Shown: piece after piece, positions 55,521-64,000 of the stretch
Numbering within the stretch: position 1 is the stretch's first letter
Layout: every line of letters begins with the position of its first letter
Assembly (NCBI GenBank): GCA_022827345.1
Contig: JAJDTB010000009.1
Coordinates: 124,001-188,000 of the forward strand
DNA: 64,000 nucleotides
Origin: Gemmatimonadota bacterium
GTDB taxonomy: Bacteria > Gemmatimonadota > Gemmatimonadetes > Longimicrobiales > Gaopeijiaceae
Direction: 5' to 3'
Program-made: the position numbers and the translations under genes
Notes under the pieces: generated by a model
What the model was told of the DNA's origin: nothing
The model's input: the letters and a program-made list of their open reading frames with translations, nothing else
The model's database searches: none

Positions 55521-56537
55521 ATGAGTAACGTCATCACGGTCATCCCCGGCGACGGGATCGGCCCCGAGGTCGCCGACGCGGTCCTGGACATCCTGAACGA
55601 GGCGGGGGCGAGCCTCGAATACGAGCACCGGTCCGCGGGCGTGGGGGCTGTGGCGACCCACGGCAGTCCTCTGCCGCAGGAGACGGTGGACTCGATCGAG
55701 CGCAACCGCATCGCCCTCAAGGGCCCGCTGGCAACGCCGTCCGGCTCCGGTTTCCGCTCGGTCAACGTGGCCATCCGCAAGACCTTCGACCTGTTCGCGA
55801 ATGTGCGCCCCGTCCGCACGATCCTGCCCGGCGGGCGCTACGACGGCATCGACCTCGTCCTGATCCGCGAGAACACCGAGGGGCTGTACGTAGGCGTCGA
55901 GCACTTCATCGGGATGGACCGCGACCCCAAGGCGGCAGCCGAATCCGTGATGATCACCACGCGCTACGGCTCGGAGCGGATCGTGCGCTTCGCCTTCGAC
56001 TACGCCGTTGCCAACGGGCGCGCCAAGGTCACGCTGGCCCACAAGGCGAACATCCTCAAGCACACGCAGGGGCTGTTTCTCGATGTTGGCAAGCGCATTT
56101 CGGCGGACTATGCGGACCGCGTCGCCTTCGAGGACCGGATCATCGACGCCACCGCCATGTACCTCGTCCTCGACCCGTACCGCTTCGACCTCCTGGTCAT
56201 GGAGAACATGTTCGGGGACATCCTGAGCGACCTCATGGCGGGGCTCGTGGGCGGTCTGGGCTTCGCGCCGGCCGGCAACATCGGTGAAGACCACGCCGTG
56301 TTCGAGGCCGTGCACGGGTCTGCGCCCGACATCGCGGGGCAGGGCGTCGCAAACCCGACCGGCCTCCTGCTCTCCGCCTGCCTCCTGCTCGACCACGTCG
56401 GCCAGGAGGACGTGGCGGCGCGCATCCGGACGGCGGTCACCTCGGTGATCCGGAGCGCTGCCGCCCGCACGCGCGACATGGGCGGCACCGACACCACCGC
56501 CAGCTTTGCCGCGGCGGTGAAGGGGGCCCTCGCGTGA
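55521..56537 (+). CDS. Isocitrate/isopropylmalate dehydrogenase family enzyme (probably NAD-type IDH)
   Basis: The 338-aa enzyme begins VITVIPGDGIGPEV, the family start. It has the substrate loop SGSGFRSVNVAIRKTFDLFANVRP and the ENTEGLYVGVEHF segment. The catalytic Lys is in AHKANILKHTQGLF, the metal Asp residues are in DLLVMENMFGDILSDL, and HGSAPDIAGQGVANPTG follows. The short single-chain form and substrate loop suggest an isocitrate or homoisocitrate-type enzyme rather than IPMDH. It decarboxylates the substrate in the TCA cycle or a related pathway. Confidence 0.85.
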   Translation: MSNVITVIPGDGIGPEVADAVLDILNEAGASLEYEHRSAGVGAVATHGSPLPQETVDSIERNRIALKGPLATPSGSGFRSVNVAIRKTFDLFANVRPVRTILPGGRYDGIDLVLIRENTEGLYVGVEHFIGMDRDPKAAAESVMITTRYGSERIVRFAFDYAVANGRAKVTLAHKANILKHTQGLFLDVGKRISADYADRVAFEDRIIDATAMYLVLDPYRFDLLVMENMFGDILSDLMAGLVGGLGFAPAGNIGEDHAVFEAVHGSAPDIAGQGVANPTGLLLSACLLLDHVGQEDVAARIRTAVTSVIRSAAARTRDMGGTDTTASFAAAVKGALA

Positions 56538-56597
56538 AGAAGGCGTCCGCCGAACGGTGCGCAGGTTGAGGGAGGACAGGGTGACGAAGGCTGCCCC

Positions 56598-56924
56598 ATG
56601 AAGCGGACCGCACTCCGGCACGATCTGGCTACCGACATCGCCTGCGTGAATTGCCACCGCCCCGACCCGGACTCGAATCTGGACCGGCATCTGTGGTGCG
56701 AGCGCTGCATCGCGGTGGCGCGGCACCAGGCCAAGCGGATCGGCTGGATGTGCGGCGCCGTCCTGGCCGCCGCCCTGGCGCTGTGGATCTACCTCGTGCA
56801 GCAGCCGTCCCGCATGCTGATCGGGGGGTGGCTGGGCGCCGTCCTCGCCACCTTCTGGCTCGGTGGCCGCGCGGGCATGGAGCTGACGTACGGCATCCTG
56901 CGCTTCCGCGGCCGGCCGCAATGA
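56598..56924 (+). CDS. Small zinc-ribbon membrane protein
   Basis: The 108-aa protein has two Cys pairs, CVNCH and CERC, that could hold a zinc ion. Two hydrophobic segments follow (MCGAVLAAALALWIYLV and LIGGWLGAVLATFWLGGRAG). The CVNCH pair could also look like a haem motif, but the second CERC pair favours a zinc ribbon. Function unknown. It lies between the dehydrogenase and acyl-CoA dehydrogenase genes. Confidence 0.65.
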   Translation: MKRTALRHDLATDIACVNCHRPDPDSNLDRHLWCERCIAVARHQAKRIGWMCGAVLAAALALWIYLVQQPSRMLIGGWLGAVLATFWLGGRAGMELTYGILRFRGRPQ

Positions 56925-56960
56925 CCACCTGACCATCCATCCCCCACGGAGACCACTTTC

Positions 56961-58145
56961 ATGGCCTCAAGGTTCGAGGGCTCGGACTTCTACGACATCG
57001 ACGCCCTCTTTTCAGAAGAAGAACGCATGGTCCGCGATACGATCCGCGATTGGGTCGAGGACCGCCTGCTGCCGATCATCGGCGAAGCGTACGTCAACCA
57101 GCGCTTTCCGACCGAGCTGATCCCCGAGATCGGCGAACTGGGCGTGCTCGGCGCCAATCTGCCGGAGGAGTACGGGTGCGCGGAGCTGAACAACGTCGCG
57201 TACGGGCTCATCATGCAGGAGCTGGAGCGCGGGGATTCCGGGGTGCGGTCGTTCGTGTCGGTGCAGGGTGCGCTCGTCATGTACCCCATTTACGCGTTCG
57301 GGAGCGAGGAGCAGCGGCGGACGTGGCTGCCGGGGCTGGCTTCGGCCGAGAAGATCGGCTGCTTCGGCCTCACCGAGCCGGACTACGGGTCGAATCCCGC
57401 CGGCATGATCACCCGGGCGCGCGAGACGGCTGACGGATGGGTGCTCAACGGCACCAAGATGTGGATCACGAACGGCTCGATGGCGGATGTGGCGGTTGTG
57501 TGGGCCCAGACCGGTGAAGCCGGCGACACGAAGGGCATTCGCGGCTTCGTCGTGCCCACCGACACGCCGGGCTTCAGCGCCCGCGACCAGAAGGGCAAGC
57601 TGTCACTGCTGGCTTCGGACACGAGCGAACTGGTGCTCGACGACGTGCACCTGCCCCACGACGCGATCATGCCCCGCACGACCGGCCTCAAGAACGCGCT
57701 GATGTGCCTGACCCAGGCCCGCTACGGCATCTCGTGGGGGGCGGTGGGGGCGGCGATGGCCTGCTTCCACGAAGCGTCGAGCTACGCAGGGCAGCGGGTG
57801 ATGTTCGACGGCACCATCGCCGGCAAGCAGATCCAGCAGGTACGCCTCGCCGACATGCTCACCTCGATCACCCAGGGGCAGCTGCTCTGCTACCGCCTGG
57901 GCCGCCTCAAGGACCAGGGCACGATGACCCCGCAGCAGGTCAGCCTGGCCAAGCGCGCCAACGTGAACATGGCGTGCGACATCGCGCGCGAGGCGCGGCG
58001 GCTGCTGGGCGCCAACGGCATCCTCGCCGAGTACTCGGCCATGCGCCACATGGCCAATCTGGAGTCGGTCTACACCTACGAAGGCACCCACGATGTCCAT
58101 TCGCTGATCCTCGGACAGACGATTACGGGGGTTTCGGCGTTCTGA
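56961..58145 (+). CDS. Acyl-CoA dehydrogenase, glutaryl-CoA dehydrogenase-like
   Basis: The 394-aa flavoenzyme has the FAD-binding segments FGLTEPDYGSNPAGM and KMWITNGSMADVAVVWAQ. A C-terminal ANLESVYTYEGTHDVHSLIL has the Glu in YEGTHDVH as catalytic base, as in glutaryl-CoA dehydrogenase. RSFVSVQGALVMYPI also fits the GCDH subfamily. It oxidises and may decarboxylate glutaryl-CoA in lysine/tryptophan breakdown. No electron transfer flavoprotein genes are in the window. Confidence 0.9.
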   Translation: MASRFEGSDFYDIDALFSEEERMVRDTIRDWVEDRLLPIIGEAYVNQRFPTELIPEIGELGVLGANLPEEYGCAELNNVAYGLIMQELERGDSGVRSFVSVQGALVMYPIYAFGSEEQRRTWLPGLASAEKIGCFGLTEPDYGSNPAGMITRARETADGWVLNGTKMWITNGSMADVAVVWAQTGEAGDTKGIRGFVVPTDTPGFSARDQKGKLSLLASDTSELVLDDVHLPHDAIMPRTTGLKNALMCLTQARYGISWGAVGAAMACFHEASSYAGQRVMFDGTIAGKQIQQVRLADMLTSITQGQLLCYRLGRLKDQGTMTPQQVSLAKRANVNMACDIAREARRLLGANGILAEYSAMRHMANLESVYTYEGTHDVHSLILGQTITGVSAF

Positions 58146-58198
58146 AGCTGCGGTGCGTGACATCGCACGAGGCCGTGTTGGTAGGGGGCTGGCGCTAG

Positions 58199-58327
58199 CC
58201 CGACTGGAGAGTTGTCCTGGCGTGGCTCAAGGCCCAGGGCAGAGGCTATCAAACTCGGATCAACGCCATCCTGCGGGCCTACTACGAGGCACACGAAAGC
58301 CGGCGTGCACGCTCCCGGCAAGGCTAA
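58199..58327 (+). pseudogene. BrnA-type antitoxin C-terminal remnant
   Basis: Between the in-frame stop at 58196-58198 and the TAA at 58325-58327 the frame reads VLAWLKAQGRGYQTRINAIL then RAYYEAH, the C-terminal part of BrnA antitoxins. There is no N-terminal part, no start codon and no BrnT toxin gene nearby. It is a fragment of a former toxin-antitoxin system, probably not translated. It overlaps the stop of the divergent carrier by a few bases. Confidence 0.6.
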
Positions 58328-59745
58328 GAGGACACTCCCCCCGCCAGCGCCCTCTGCCTCTTCCCCAGCCACAGCGCCACCACCAGCCACACACCCGCAA
58401 CCGGCACCATGGTCCACGCCAGCGCCGCCGTGCCGAGCCCCAACGCGCCCAGCCCCGCGAACGACCACGCTCCCGTCTGGTCGCCCGCGCGGTACACGAA
58501 CGTGTCGTTGAAGTTCTTGGCCTTGTACTTGTCGCGCCGGGGTAGGACCGTGTAGAGCACCTCGCGGGTGGGCACCGCAACCGCGAAGTTGCCCGCGCGC
58601 CGCAGCACCTGGAAGACCACGAAGACCGCGAATACGGGGGCCGCGCCCAGGGCCAGGAACCCCGCCATGCTGAGCAGCGGCAGAAGCGCCAGGGTGAACC
58701 CCACGCCCAGCCGTTTCATGATGCGTCCGGTGAGGAAGAGCTGGGTGAAGAGCGTCAATGTGTTCACGGCGAGATCGATGCGGGCGAAGACGGACGTCCG
58801 CTCGGCGGGGTCGGAGAAGGTCCGCGACATGATCTCGGCCTGGATGTTGTACAGGAAGGTCGACCCGATCGTGAAGAGGAGCATGAAGGCGCAGATCCCC
58901 AGCAGGTAGGGCGACTTGAGAACCCGCTGGATCCCCTCGAGGGCCGAGCCGCCGATGACGGGGTCCTGCATCGCCGCAGCCGCGCCCAGCTCGCCTCCAT
59001 CCTCGCGCAGCTCGTCCACGGCACCGTCCGCCCGTCCCTCGCCGGGGCGCGCCTCCGCATGCGCTTCGACCGCGCCCGCGCCGTCGGTCCCACCCGCCCG
59101 CGCCGCCCGCAGCCGTCCCACCCGGCTGTCCAGGCCCCTCACGCACTGGACCGCACACTCCAGCAGCACGATCGAGAACCAGAGGAGCGTCGCCGGAGAG
59201 AGCTCGCCCACCAGGAACGCCGTGATCGACGACCCCACGATCCCTCCGAGCGTGCCGCCCACGCCGATCAGGCCGAACAGCCGCCGGCTCTGGCGCTCCC
59301 TGTAGATGTCGGTCATGAAGGACCAGAAGACCGACACCACAAAGAGGTTGAAGACGCTGATCCAGACGAAGAACGACCGGCCCACCCAGACCGTAGCGGC
59401 ACCGTCCGACAAACTGGTCAACAACAAATAGTAAACAAATAGGTTAAGTATAAAAAAGCGATAGGTGACGGGAACAAAGCGCTTTCTGGGCCACCGGGAC
59501 ACGATTGATGCAAAAACGGGGTGCACAAGCAGCATTGCCGCGAGGGTAGCCGTGAAGAGCCACGGCAGATTCTCGACGCCGCCGGCCACGCCCATCTCCT
59601 CGCGGATCGGCCGGATCACGTAGTACGCCGAGAGGATGCAAAAGAAGTATGCGGCCGAAAGGAGCACAATCCCCGTCTCCTCCGGCCGGGCTCCAGTAAG
59701 GCGACCGACCAGGCCTCGCGGCGCTGCTTCCAACGGCTGATTCAA
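58324..59745 (-). CDS. ATP/ADP-translocase-like MFS carrier
   Basis: The protein has about 473 residues and 11-12 transmembrane segments. It begins near GLVGRLTGARPEETGIVLLS, with first segments SAAYFFCILSAYYVIRP and LPWLFTATLAAMLLVHP. The GVGGTLGGIVGSSITAF segment and RRDKYKAKNFNDTFVYRAGD near the C-terminus match nucleotide transporter (TLC/Npt-like) carriers. The start is uncertain: TTG 59745 is used because homology begins there; the frame stays open to ATG 60012. A long Ala/Gly-rich acidic loop splits the two halves. It may exchange or transport nucleotides or a related solute. Confidence 0.75.
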   Translation of the reverse strand: MNQPLEAAPRGLVGRLTGARPEETGIVLLSAAYFFCILSAYYVIRPIREEMGVAGGVENLPWLFTATLAAMLLVHPVFASIVSRWPRKRFVPVTYRFFILNLFVYYLLLTSLSDGAATVWVGRSFFVWISVFNLFVVSVFWSFMTDIYRERQSRRLFGLIGVGGTLGGIVGSSITAFLVGELSPATLLWFSIVLLECAVQCVRGLDSRVGRLRAARAGGTDGAGAVEAHAEARPGEGRADGAVDELREDGGELGAAAAMQDPVIGGSALEGIQRVLKSPYLLGICAFMLLFTIGSTFLYNIQAEIMSRTFSDPAERTSVFARIDLAVNTLTLFTQLFLTGRIMKRLGVGFTLALLPLLSMAGFLALGAAPVFAVFVVFQVLRRAGNFAVAVPTREVLYTVLPRRDKYKAKNFNDTFVYRAGDQTGAWSFAGLGALGLGTAALAWTMVPVAGVWLVVALWLGKRQRALAGGVSS

Positions 59746-60026
59746 GTGCGGATCCGTGGGGTGCCGGTCAGGGTGCCGTGTCGAGAGTGCTCGGGGCTGG
59801 GCCTCCACCCCCGGGGCTGTCGGAGGACTTCGGCCAGCGCGGGTGTGCGGCTTGCCTCCGATGGAGAATGGGCTTCTTTTCGAGAACGTCAATGCCGGGA
59901 CGTCGGTAGCGCGTTGCGAATCCCCCGGAAGCATCGCCGGCGGAAACACGGCGGGGATGCCTGCGGCAGGCGGTCCGTCCCCCGGGCAAAGTCCAGGTCG
60001 AAGGGCGAACATCGGGAGCTTTCATC

Positions 60027-61391
60027 ATGGCGAAAATGCTCAACATGAAGCGTGGCGAACTCCCCCTCGCCGTCATGTCCGCCCTCTTCTTCTTCCTCGT
60101 ACTCTGCGGCTACTTCTTCCTCCGTCCCGTACGCGAGGCGATGGGGGTCGCGCGGGGGATGGACGAACTGCGGTGGCTCTTCGTGGCGACGTCGGTCGCG
60201 TCGCTGGCGGCGGTGCTGGTCTTCGGCGGCGTGGTGGCGCGCATGAACCGGCGCCGTTTCATCCCGGTCGCCTACCTCTTCGTGATCGCGTGCCTGATCG
60301 GATTCGCGGCGCTGCTCATCCAGGACGTGCGTGCGGGGGGCGGGCTCATCGGGACCGATGCGCAGACCGGGCTGTCACGCGGCGTGGGCTACACCTTCTA
60401 CATCTGGCTGACGGTCATCAACCTGTTCACCACCAGCGTGTTCTGGGCCTTCATGGTGGACATCTTCGACGTGGACCAGGGCAAGCGGCTGTTCGCGTTC
60501 GTCGGGATCGGGGGCACGCTGGGCGCGCTCGCGGGCGGCTGGGCGACCAACCTGATCAGCGGCATGACCGAGACGCCGTACCTGCCCGCCGGGCTGATGC
60601 TGACCGGGGCGGGGTGCTTCGCGCTGGCGATCGCGGTGATGCTGATGCTGGACAGGATGGCGGTGCGGTCGGATGCGTCGTCGCTCGGCGCGGTGGGGAG
60701 CGGGTCTGCCGACAGCGGGGGGACGGTGGAAGAGGATGCGGCGGCGCAGGATGAAAGCGGTGGCGAAATCGGGGGCACCTTCTGGGACGGTGCGCGGGCG
60801 GTCGTCACCTCGCCGTACCTCCTCGGGGTCGGGCTCTGGGTCGTGTTCATGGCCATCTCCAACACCATGATCTACTTCACCCAGGCGAACATCATCCTGA
60901 ACGACTCCGACACGTTCAGCCAACTGGTGGGGAGCTTCGCGCAGTTCGACTACGTGGCGCAGATCGTGACGCTGATCACGCAGGTCTTCATCACCACCCA
61001 CCTGATCCGCAAGGTCGGCGTGGGGTGGACGCTGGCCGTGCTGCCGCTGGTCACCCTGGCCGGCTTCGCAGTGCTCGCGGTGTGGCCCGTCTACGGAGTA
61101 ATGCTGATCTTCCAGGCCGTGCACCGGGCGACCCGCTACGCGATTTCAAGGCCCTCCCGCGAGACGCTGTTCAGCGTCGTGACCCCGTCGGAGAAGTACA
61201 AGGCCAAGCCGGTCGTGGACGTGTTCCTGTACCGCTTCGGTGACGCGGCCGGTGCGGGGATCGACGGGATGTTCGCCGCTCTGGGGCTGACGCTGGCCTG
61301 GGTGGCGATGTCCACCGCGCCGCTGGCGGCGATGTGGATCGCGCTGTCGATCGGGATGGGGGCTGCCCAGGCGCGGAAGGTGGCGGGCTAG
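60027..61391 (+). CDS. ATP/ADP-translocase-like MFS carrier, paralogue
   Basis: The 454-aa protein is a clear relative of the divergent carrier at 58324-59745. It starts with SALFFFLVLCGYFFLRPVRE, has GIGGTLGALAGGWATNLI and ends with SEKYKAKPVVDVFLYRFGDA. It has about 12 transmembrane segments and an acidic low-complexity central loop (GTVEEDAAAQDESGGEIGG). The start ATG at 60027 has GGGAGC upstream. The two genes lie back to back with about 280 bp between them. The substrate is unknown; nucleotides are the family precedent. Confidence 0.8.
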   Translation: MAKMLNMKRGELPLAVMSALFFFLVLCGYFFLRPVREAMGVARGMDELRWLFVATSVASLAAVLVFGGVVARMNRRRFIPVAYLFVIACLIGFAALLIQDVRAGGGLIGTDAQTGLSRGVGYTFYIWLTVINLFTTSVFWAFMVDIFDVDQGKRLFAFVGIGGTLGALAGGWATNLISGMTETPYLPAGLMLTGAGCFALAIAVMLMLDRMAVRSDASSLGAVGSGSADSGGTVEEDAAAQDESGGEIGGTFWDGARAVVTSPYLLGVGLWVVFMAISNTMIYFTQANIILNDSDTFSQLVGSFAQFDYVAQIVTLITQVFITTHLIRKVGVGWTLAVLPLVTLAGFAVLAVWPVYGVMLIFQAVHRATRYAISRPSRETLFSVVTPSEKYKAKPVVDVFLYRFGDAAGAGIDGMFAALGLTLAWVAMSTAPLAAMWIALSIGMGAAQARKVAG

Positions 61392-61620
61392 GGAGTTCCC
61401 GGAAGTCCCGCGTCACACCGAGGGCGGTGGGCCCGGGCCGGCAAGGCAGAAAACGCCGCAGGAGAGGGCTTGGGGGGAGGAGGCGGGGTGGTCGCGAACC
61501 CGGGCTGAGGAACCTCGGGATCCTTGAGCGAAAGCCGGTGTAACCCGGTGCTGTACCCGAAATCCGGGACAGCTTCAAGCCGCTCAACACCGGGACATTC
61601 CGTTGAACATTTTCGCGTCC

Positions 61621-64000
61621 GTGCCTTGCCTCCGAGTTCACTTTCCGCCGGATGGCTCGCAAGATTCGTGGTCAAGGGCAGGGCAACGCCCAGGAGTCCG
61701 CAGCCCCTGTATCCGCACCCTCGCCGCCTCGGTCGTCGCAGGTATGGTGGTTCTCTGCTCGACGGGTCCGGCGCTCGCCCAACAGAGCCCCACAGTCTGG
61801 ACCGCTACGATGACCGTGGGCAGGGATCCCGGTCCGGACAGCCTGCTCAGCTGGCATGGATACGCGAACGACTACGAGCAGTGGGGAGCTTTGAGCGAAG
61901 ACGGCTTCACGCATGGAGGCACGGACTACCAGGTCGTAGGCGTGTGGCAAAATGCCGTCCTGGGAGACTTCTTTCTCGTGTTATCCCCCAGGCTTCCCCC
62001 CAATTGGCGGACGCTGACGCTGACAGCCGGGTCGCTACAGCTGCACGGAGCGAACGCCTCCTACGGGGAGGGCACGTATATCAAGTGGGTCGGAGCGGCA
62101 GTGGCGGACTGGGAGGTGGGCGACCGGGTGACGGTCACCCTGAAGATCGGAGGTCTTCCTCCGCCCGATACCAACCCGAGCGTCACCGCCCGTTTCGGCG
62201 CGTCGTCCTACACCGCGACCGAGGGGGGCACGGCCGCCACGGTTCAGGTGCGCCTCAGCGGCGAGCCGCGCCGACGCGTCGAGATTCCGATCGAGACCAG
62301 CAACCAGGGCGATGCGACGGACGACGACTACTCGGGTGTGCCGGACAACGTCGTGTTCGACGCCGGCGAAACCCTCAAGACCTTTGCCGTCACGGCGACC
62401 GACGACAGCATCGACGACGACGGCGAGTCCGTCATCATCTCCTTCGGCCGGCTGCCCTCCGGCACGAGCGCCGGAAGCCCTGCGTCGACCACTGTCAGCC
62501 TCGTTGACAACGATGGCCAGGGTGGGGACGACGGGAATGGGGGTGGCGGCGGCGGCGATGGCGGCGGTGGCGGAGGTAGTGAGGGCGACGGAGGTGGCGG
62601 CGGCGGCAATGGCGGAGGTGGCGGAGGTGGTGAGGGCGACGGAGGTGTCGGCGGCGGCAATGGCGGCGGCGGTCCGGGCGGCGGTGGTCTCGGTGGCGGC
62701 GGCACCATGGTCTCTTTCGATGCCGCCAGCTATCAGGTGTCCGAAGGATCCTCGGTCGAGATTGCGGTAACGCTGGGCGCCGCACAGCAGACCACGGTGG
62801 AGATTCCCATCGTCACCAGGACCAGCGAGCGCGTCTCCGAGGCCGACTACTCGGGCGTGCCGGCCGCGATCGTCTTCGAAGCCGGAGAAACCGCCAGGAG
62901 CTTCACCTTCTTCGCCCGCCCGGACGGCCTGTTTGAACACAACCAGACCATTGAGCTGTCGTTTGGCTCGCTCCCATCCGGTCTGCGCACCACCGAACCC
63001 GCGACGTCCGTCGTCACCATTGCCGACTCGCGCCGGGAACCTGCTATCGTGGTCAGCACCGCAAGCGCGATGGAGAGCGATCCCTACATCGAGTTCGCCG
63101 CCGAGCTGACAACTCCCACGGAAGGACTGGTATCGGTGGACTGGACCACCTCGAAGTGGACGGCGTCGGCACGGACGGCCGTCGCGGGAGAGGACTACGA
63201 AGAGATGTCGGGCACGCTGAGTTTCGAGACGGGAACCACGGGCCCGATCACCATCCAGGTACCGTTGATCGACGATGATGTCGACGAGACGCAAGAGTTC
63301 TTCACGATCCGTCTCTCCAACCCCGTCAACGTGCGACTCCTGGGCGCGGCCACGGGAGCGATCGAAGACGACGACCAGCGCGGCGTGACCGTAACGCCGG
63401 AGGCACTCGCCCTCGAGGAGGGCGGAAGCGGCAGCTATACCATTGCCCTCGGTTCAGAGCCTACCGGAGTCGTCACCGTCGGCGTATCGGTGAGCGCCGG
63501 CCCGCCCATCGATGTCACTCCGTCCGAACTGACGTTCACCCCCGGAGACTGGCAGACAGCCCGGCAGATCACCGTTACCGCACCGGACGACGACGACGCC
63601 ATCGTGGAACCCCCCGTCGACCTCCTCCATGAGGTGACCGGCGGAGACTATGATGGTCAACCGGCGGCATCGGTCGAGCTGACGATCCTGGAGACCGACT
63701 TTCCGGAGATCACGATCGACGACGCACAGGCCGATGAGGGTGAAGGCCGACTCGTCTTCAACGTACGAATGGACAAGGCAACAAATCGCGCCGTGACCGT
63801 CCGCTGGGCGACGGAGGACGGCACGGCGATGGCGGAGCAGGACTACGCTGCCGCCGCCGGCCAACTCGTTTTCAGACCGCTCGAGACGGAAGGGGAAGTC
63901 GCGATCGAACTGCTCGACGACGATCTGGACGAACCCGCCGAGCACTTCTCCGTGGTCCTCGCCGCGCCGACGCGCGCGACGGTGGCAGACGACCGCGGGG
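61621..64000 (+). CDS. Calx-beta domain secreted protein, 3' end beyond the window
   Basis: The frame runs off the right edge (about 793 residues visible). A GTG at 61621 is the most likely start; an ATG at 61744 gives a signal peptide that is too short. The signal region is TLAASVVAGMVVLCSTGPALAQ. A non-repeat N-terminal domain follows. Calx-beta modules then appear, with segments such as YTATEGGTAATVQVRLSGEP, YQVSEGSSVEIAVTLG, LALEEGGSGSYTIALG and ADEGEGRLVFNVRM, each ending in DD/DDD calcium-site motifs. A Gly-rich linker sits between modules one and two. It is a cell-surface, probably calcium-binding, adhesion-type protein. Confidence 0.8.
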   Translation, partial: MPCLRVHFPPDGSQDSWSRAGQRPGVRSPCIRTLAASVVAGMVVLCSTGPALAQQSPTVWTATMTVGRDPGPDSLLSWHGYANDYEQWGALSEDGFTHGGTDYQVVGVWQNAVLGDFFLVLSPRLPPNWRTLTLTAGSLQLHGANASYGEGTYIKWVGAAVADWEVGDRVTVTLKIGGLPPPDTNPSVTARFGASSYTATEGGTAATVQVRLSGEPRRRVEIPIETSNQGDATDDDYSGVPDNVVFDAGETLKTFAVTATDDSIDDDGESVIISFGRLPSGTSAGSPASTTVSLVDNDGQGGDDGNGGGGGGDGGGGGGSEGDGGGGGGNGGGGGGGEGDGGVGGGNGGGGPGGGGLGGGGTMVSFDAASYQVSEGSSVEIAVTLGAAQQTTVEIPIVTRTSERVSEADYSGVPAAIVFEAGETARSFTFFARPDGLFEHNQTIELSFGSLPSGLRTTEPATSVVTIADSRREPAIVVSTASAMESDPYIEFAAELTTPTEGLVSVDWTTSKWTASARTAVAGEDYEEMSGTLSFETGTTGPITIQVPLIDDDVDETQEFFTIRLSNPVNVRLLGAATGAIEDDDQRGVTVTPEALALEEGGSGSYTIALGSEPTGVVTVGVSVSAGPPIDVTPSELTFTPGDWQTARQITVTAPDDDDAIVEPPVDLLHEVTGGDYDGQPAASVELTILETDFPEITIDDAQADEGEGRLVFNVRMDKATNRAVTVRWATEDGTAMAEQDYAAAAGQLVFRPLETEGEVAIELLDDDLDEPAEHFSVVLAAPTRATVADDRG
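62518..62703 (+). repeat. Glycine-rich low-complexity coding repeat
   Basis: About 60 codons are mostly Gly, with scattered Asp, Asn, Glu and Ser, built from imperfect units of the type ggcggaggtggc. It lies inside the Calx-beta gene and acts as a flexible linker; it is prone to length variation. Confidence 0.8.

Noticed and set aside
56643-56700. CVNCH in the small membrane protein as a haem motif
   Set aside because: A second CERC pair follows and the protein has no signal peptide, which fits a zinc ribbon better than a cytochrome.

Overview
The window is high-GC bacterial chromosome with dense ATGA/GTGA/TTGA gene overlaps. It is rich in lipoproteins and secreted beta-propeller proteins, and carries a DUF1592/DUF1552/ankyrin operon, LVIVD and NHL proteins and an M14 peptidase beside an ECF sigma factor. 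This repertoire fits Gemmatimonadota or a close relative. That placement is inferred from gene content; no rRNA or ribosomal protein gene is present to confirm it.

Layout. 1-6.1 kb: a minus-strand cluster of a large secreted M14 carboxypeptidase-like protein, an ECF sigma factor, a thioredoxin-fold protein and a beta-propeller lipoprotein cut by the window edge. 6.1-12.7 kb: an overlapping plus-strand operon (DUF1592 haem-motif protein, DUF1552 Tat-exported protein, ankyrin protein). 12.7-21.1 kb: a SulP transporter with STAS and cyclic-nucleotide-binding-like domains, an NHL lipoprotein, a HEAT-cyclophilin-penicillin acylase fusion and an alkyltransferase-like protein. 21.3-29.2 kb: LVIVD and YVTN propellers, protein-L-isoaspartate methyltransferase, creatininase-family amidohydrolase, PLP dehydratase and a POT peptide transporter. 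29.3-37.2 kb: a triple-repeat protein, then TPR, OsmC, acyl-CoA ligase, CutA, TerB-like and small membrane genes, facing DUF445 and a lipoprotein.

37.2-44.6 kb is an accessory island bounded by 16-bp terminal inverted repeats (TAGTGTCCYGTCCCGG). It carries a broken tyrosine recombinase, a degenerate tRNA-Ala-like gene, a single-chain type ISP-like restriction-modification enzyme and small unknown genes. An 85-bp MITE with the same ends lies 2.5 kb away at 34612-34696. Removing the island with one TA copy places the 141-aa gene at 44551-44976 four bases upstream of the lipoprotein gene at 36276-37226, so the island appears to split an operon.

45.2-55.5 kb: a sugar nucleotidyltransferase, a DRE-TIM aldolase, then a tightly coupled phosphate regulon (phoB-phoR-pstS-pstC-pstA-pstB-phoU) followed by an SDR and MsrB. 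PstB has unusual substitutions at conserved ATPase positions. 55.5-61.4 kb: an isocitrate/isopropylmalate-type dehydrogenase, a zinc-ribbon membrane protein, a glutaryl-CoA-dehydrogenase-like enzyme, a BrnA antitoxin remnant and two divergent ATP/ADP-translocase-like carriers. 61.6 kb to the end: a Calx-beta protein with a glycine-rich linker, cut by the window edge.
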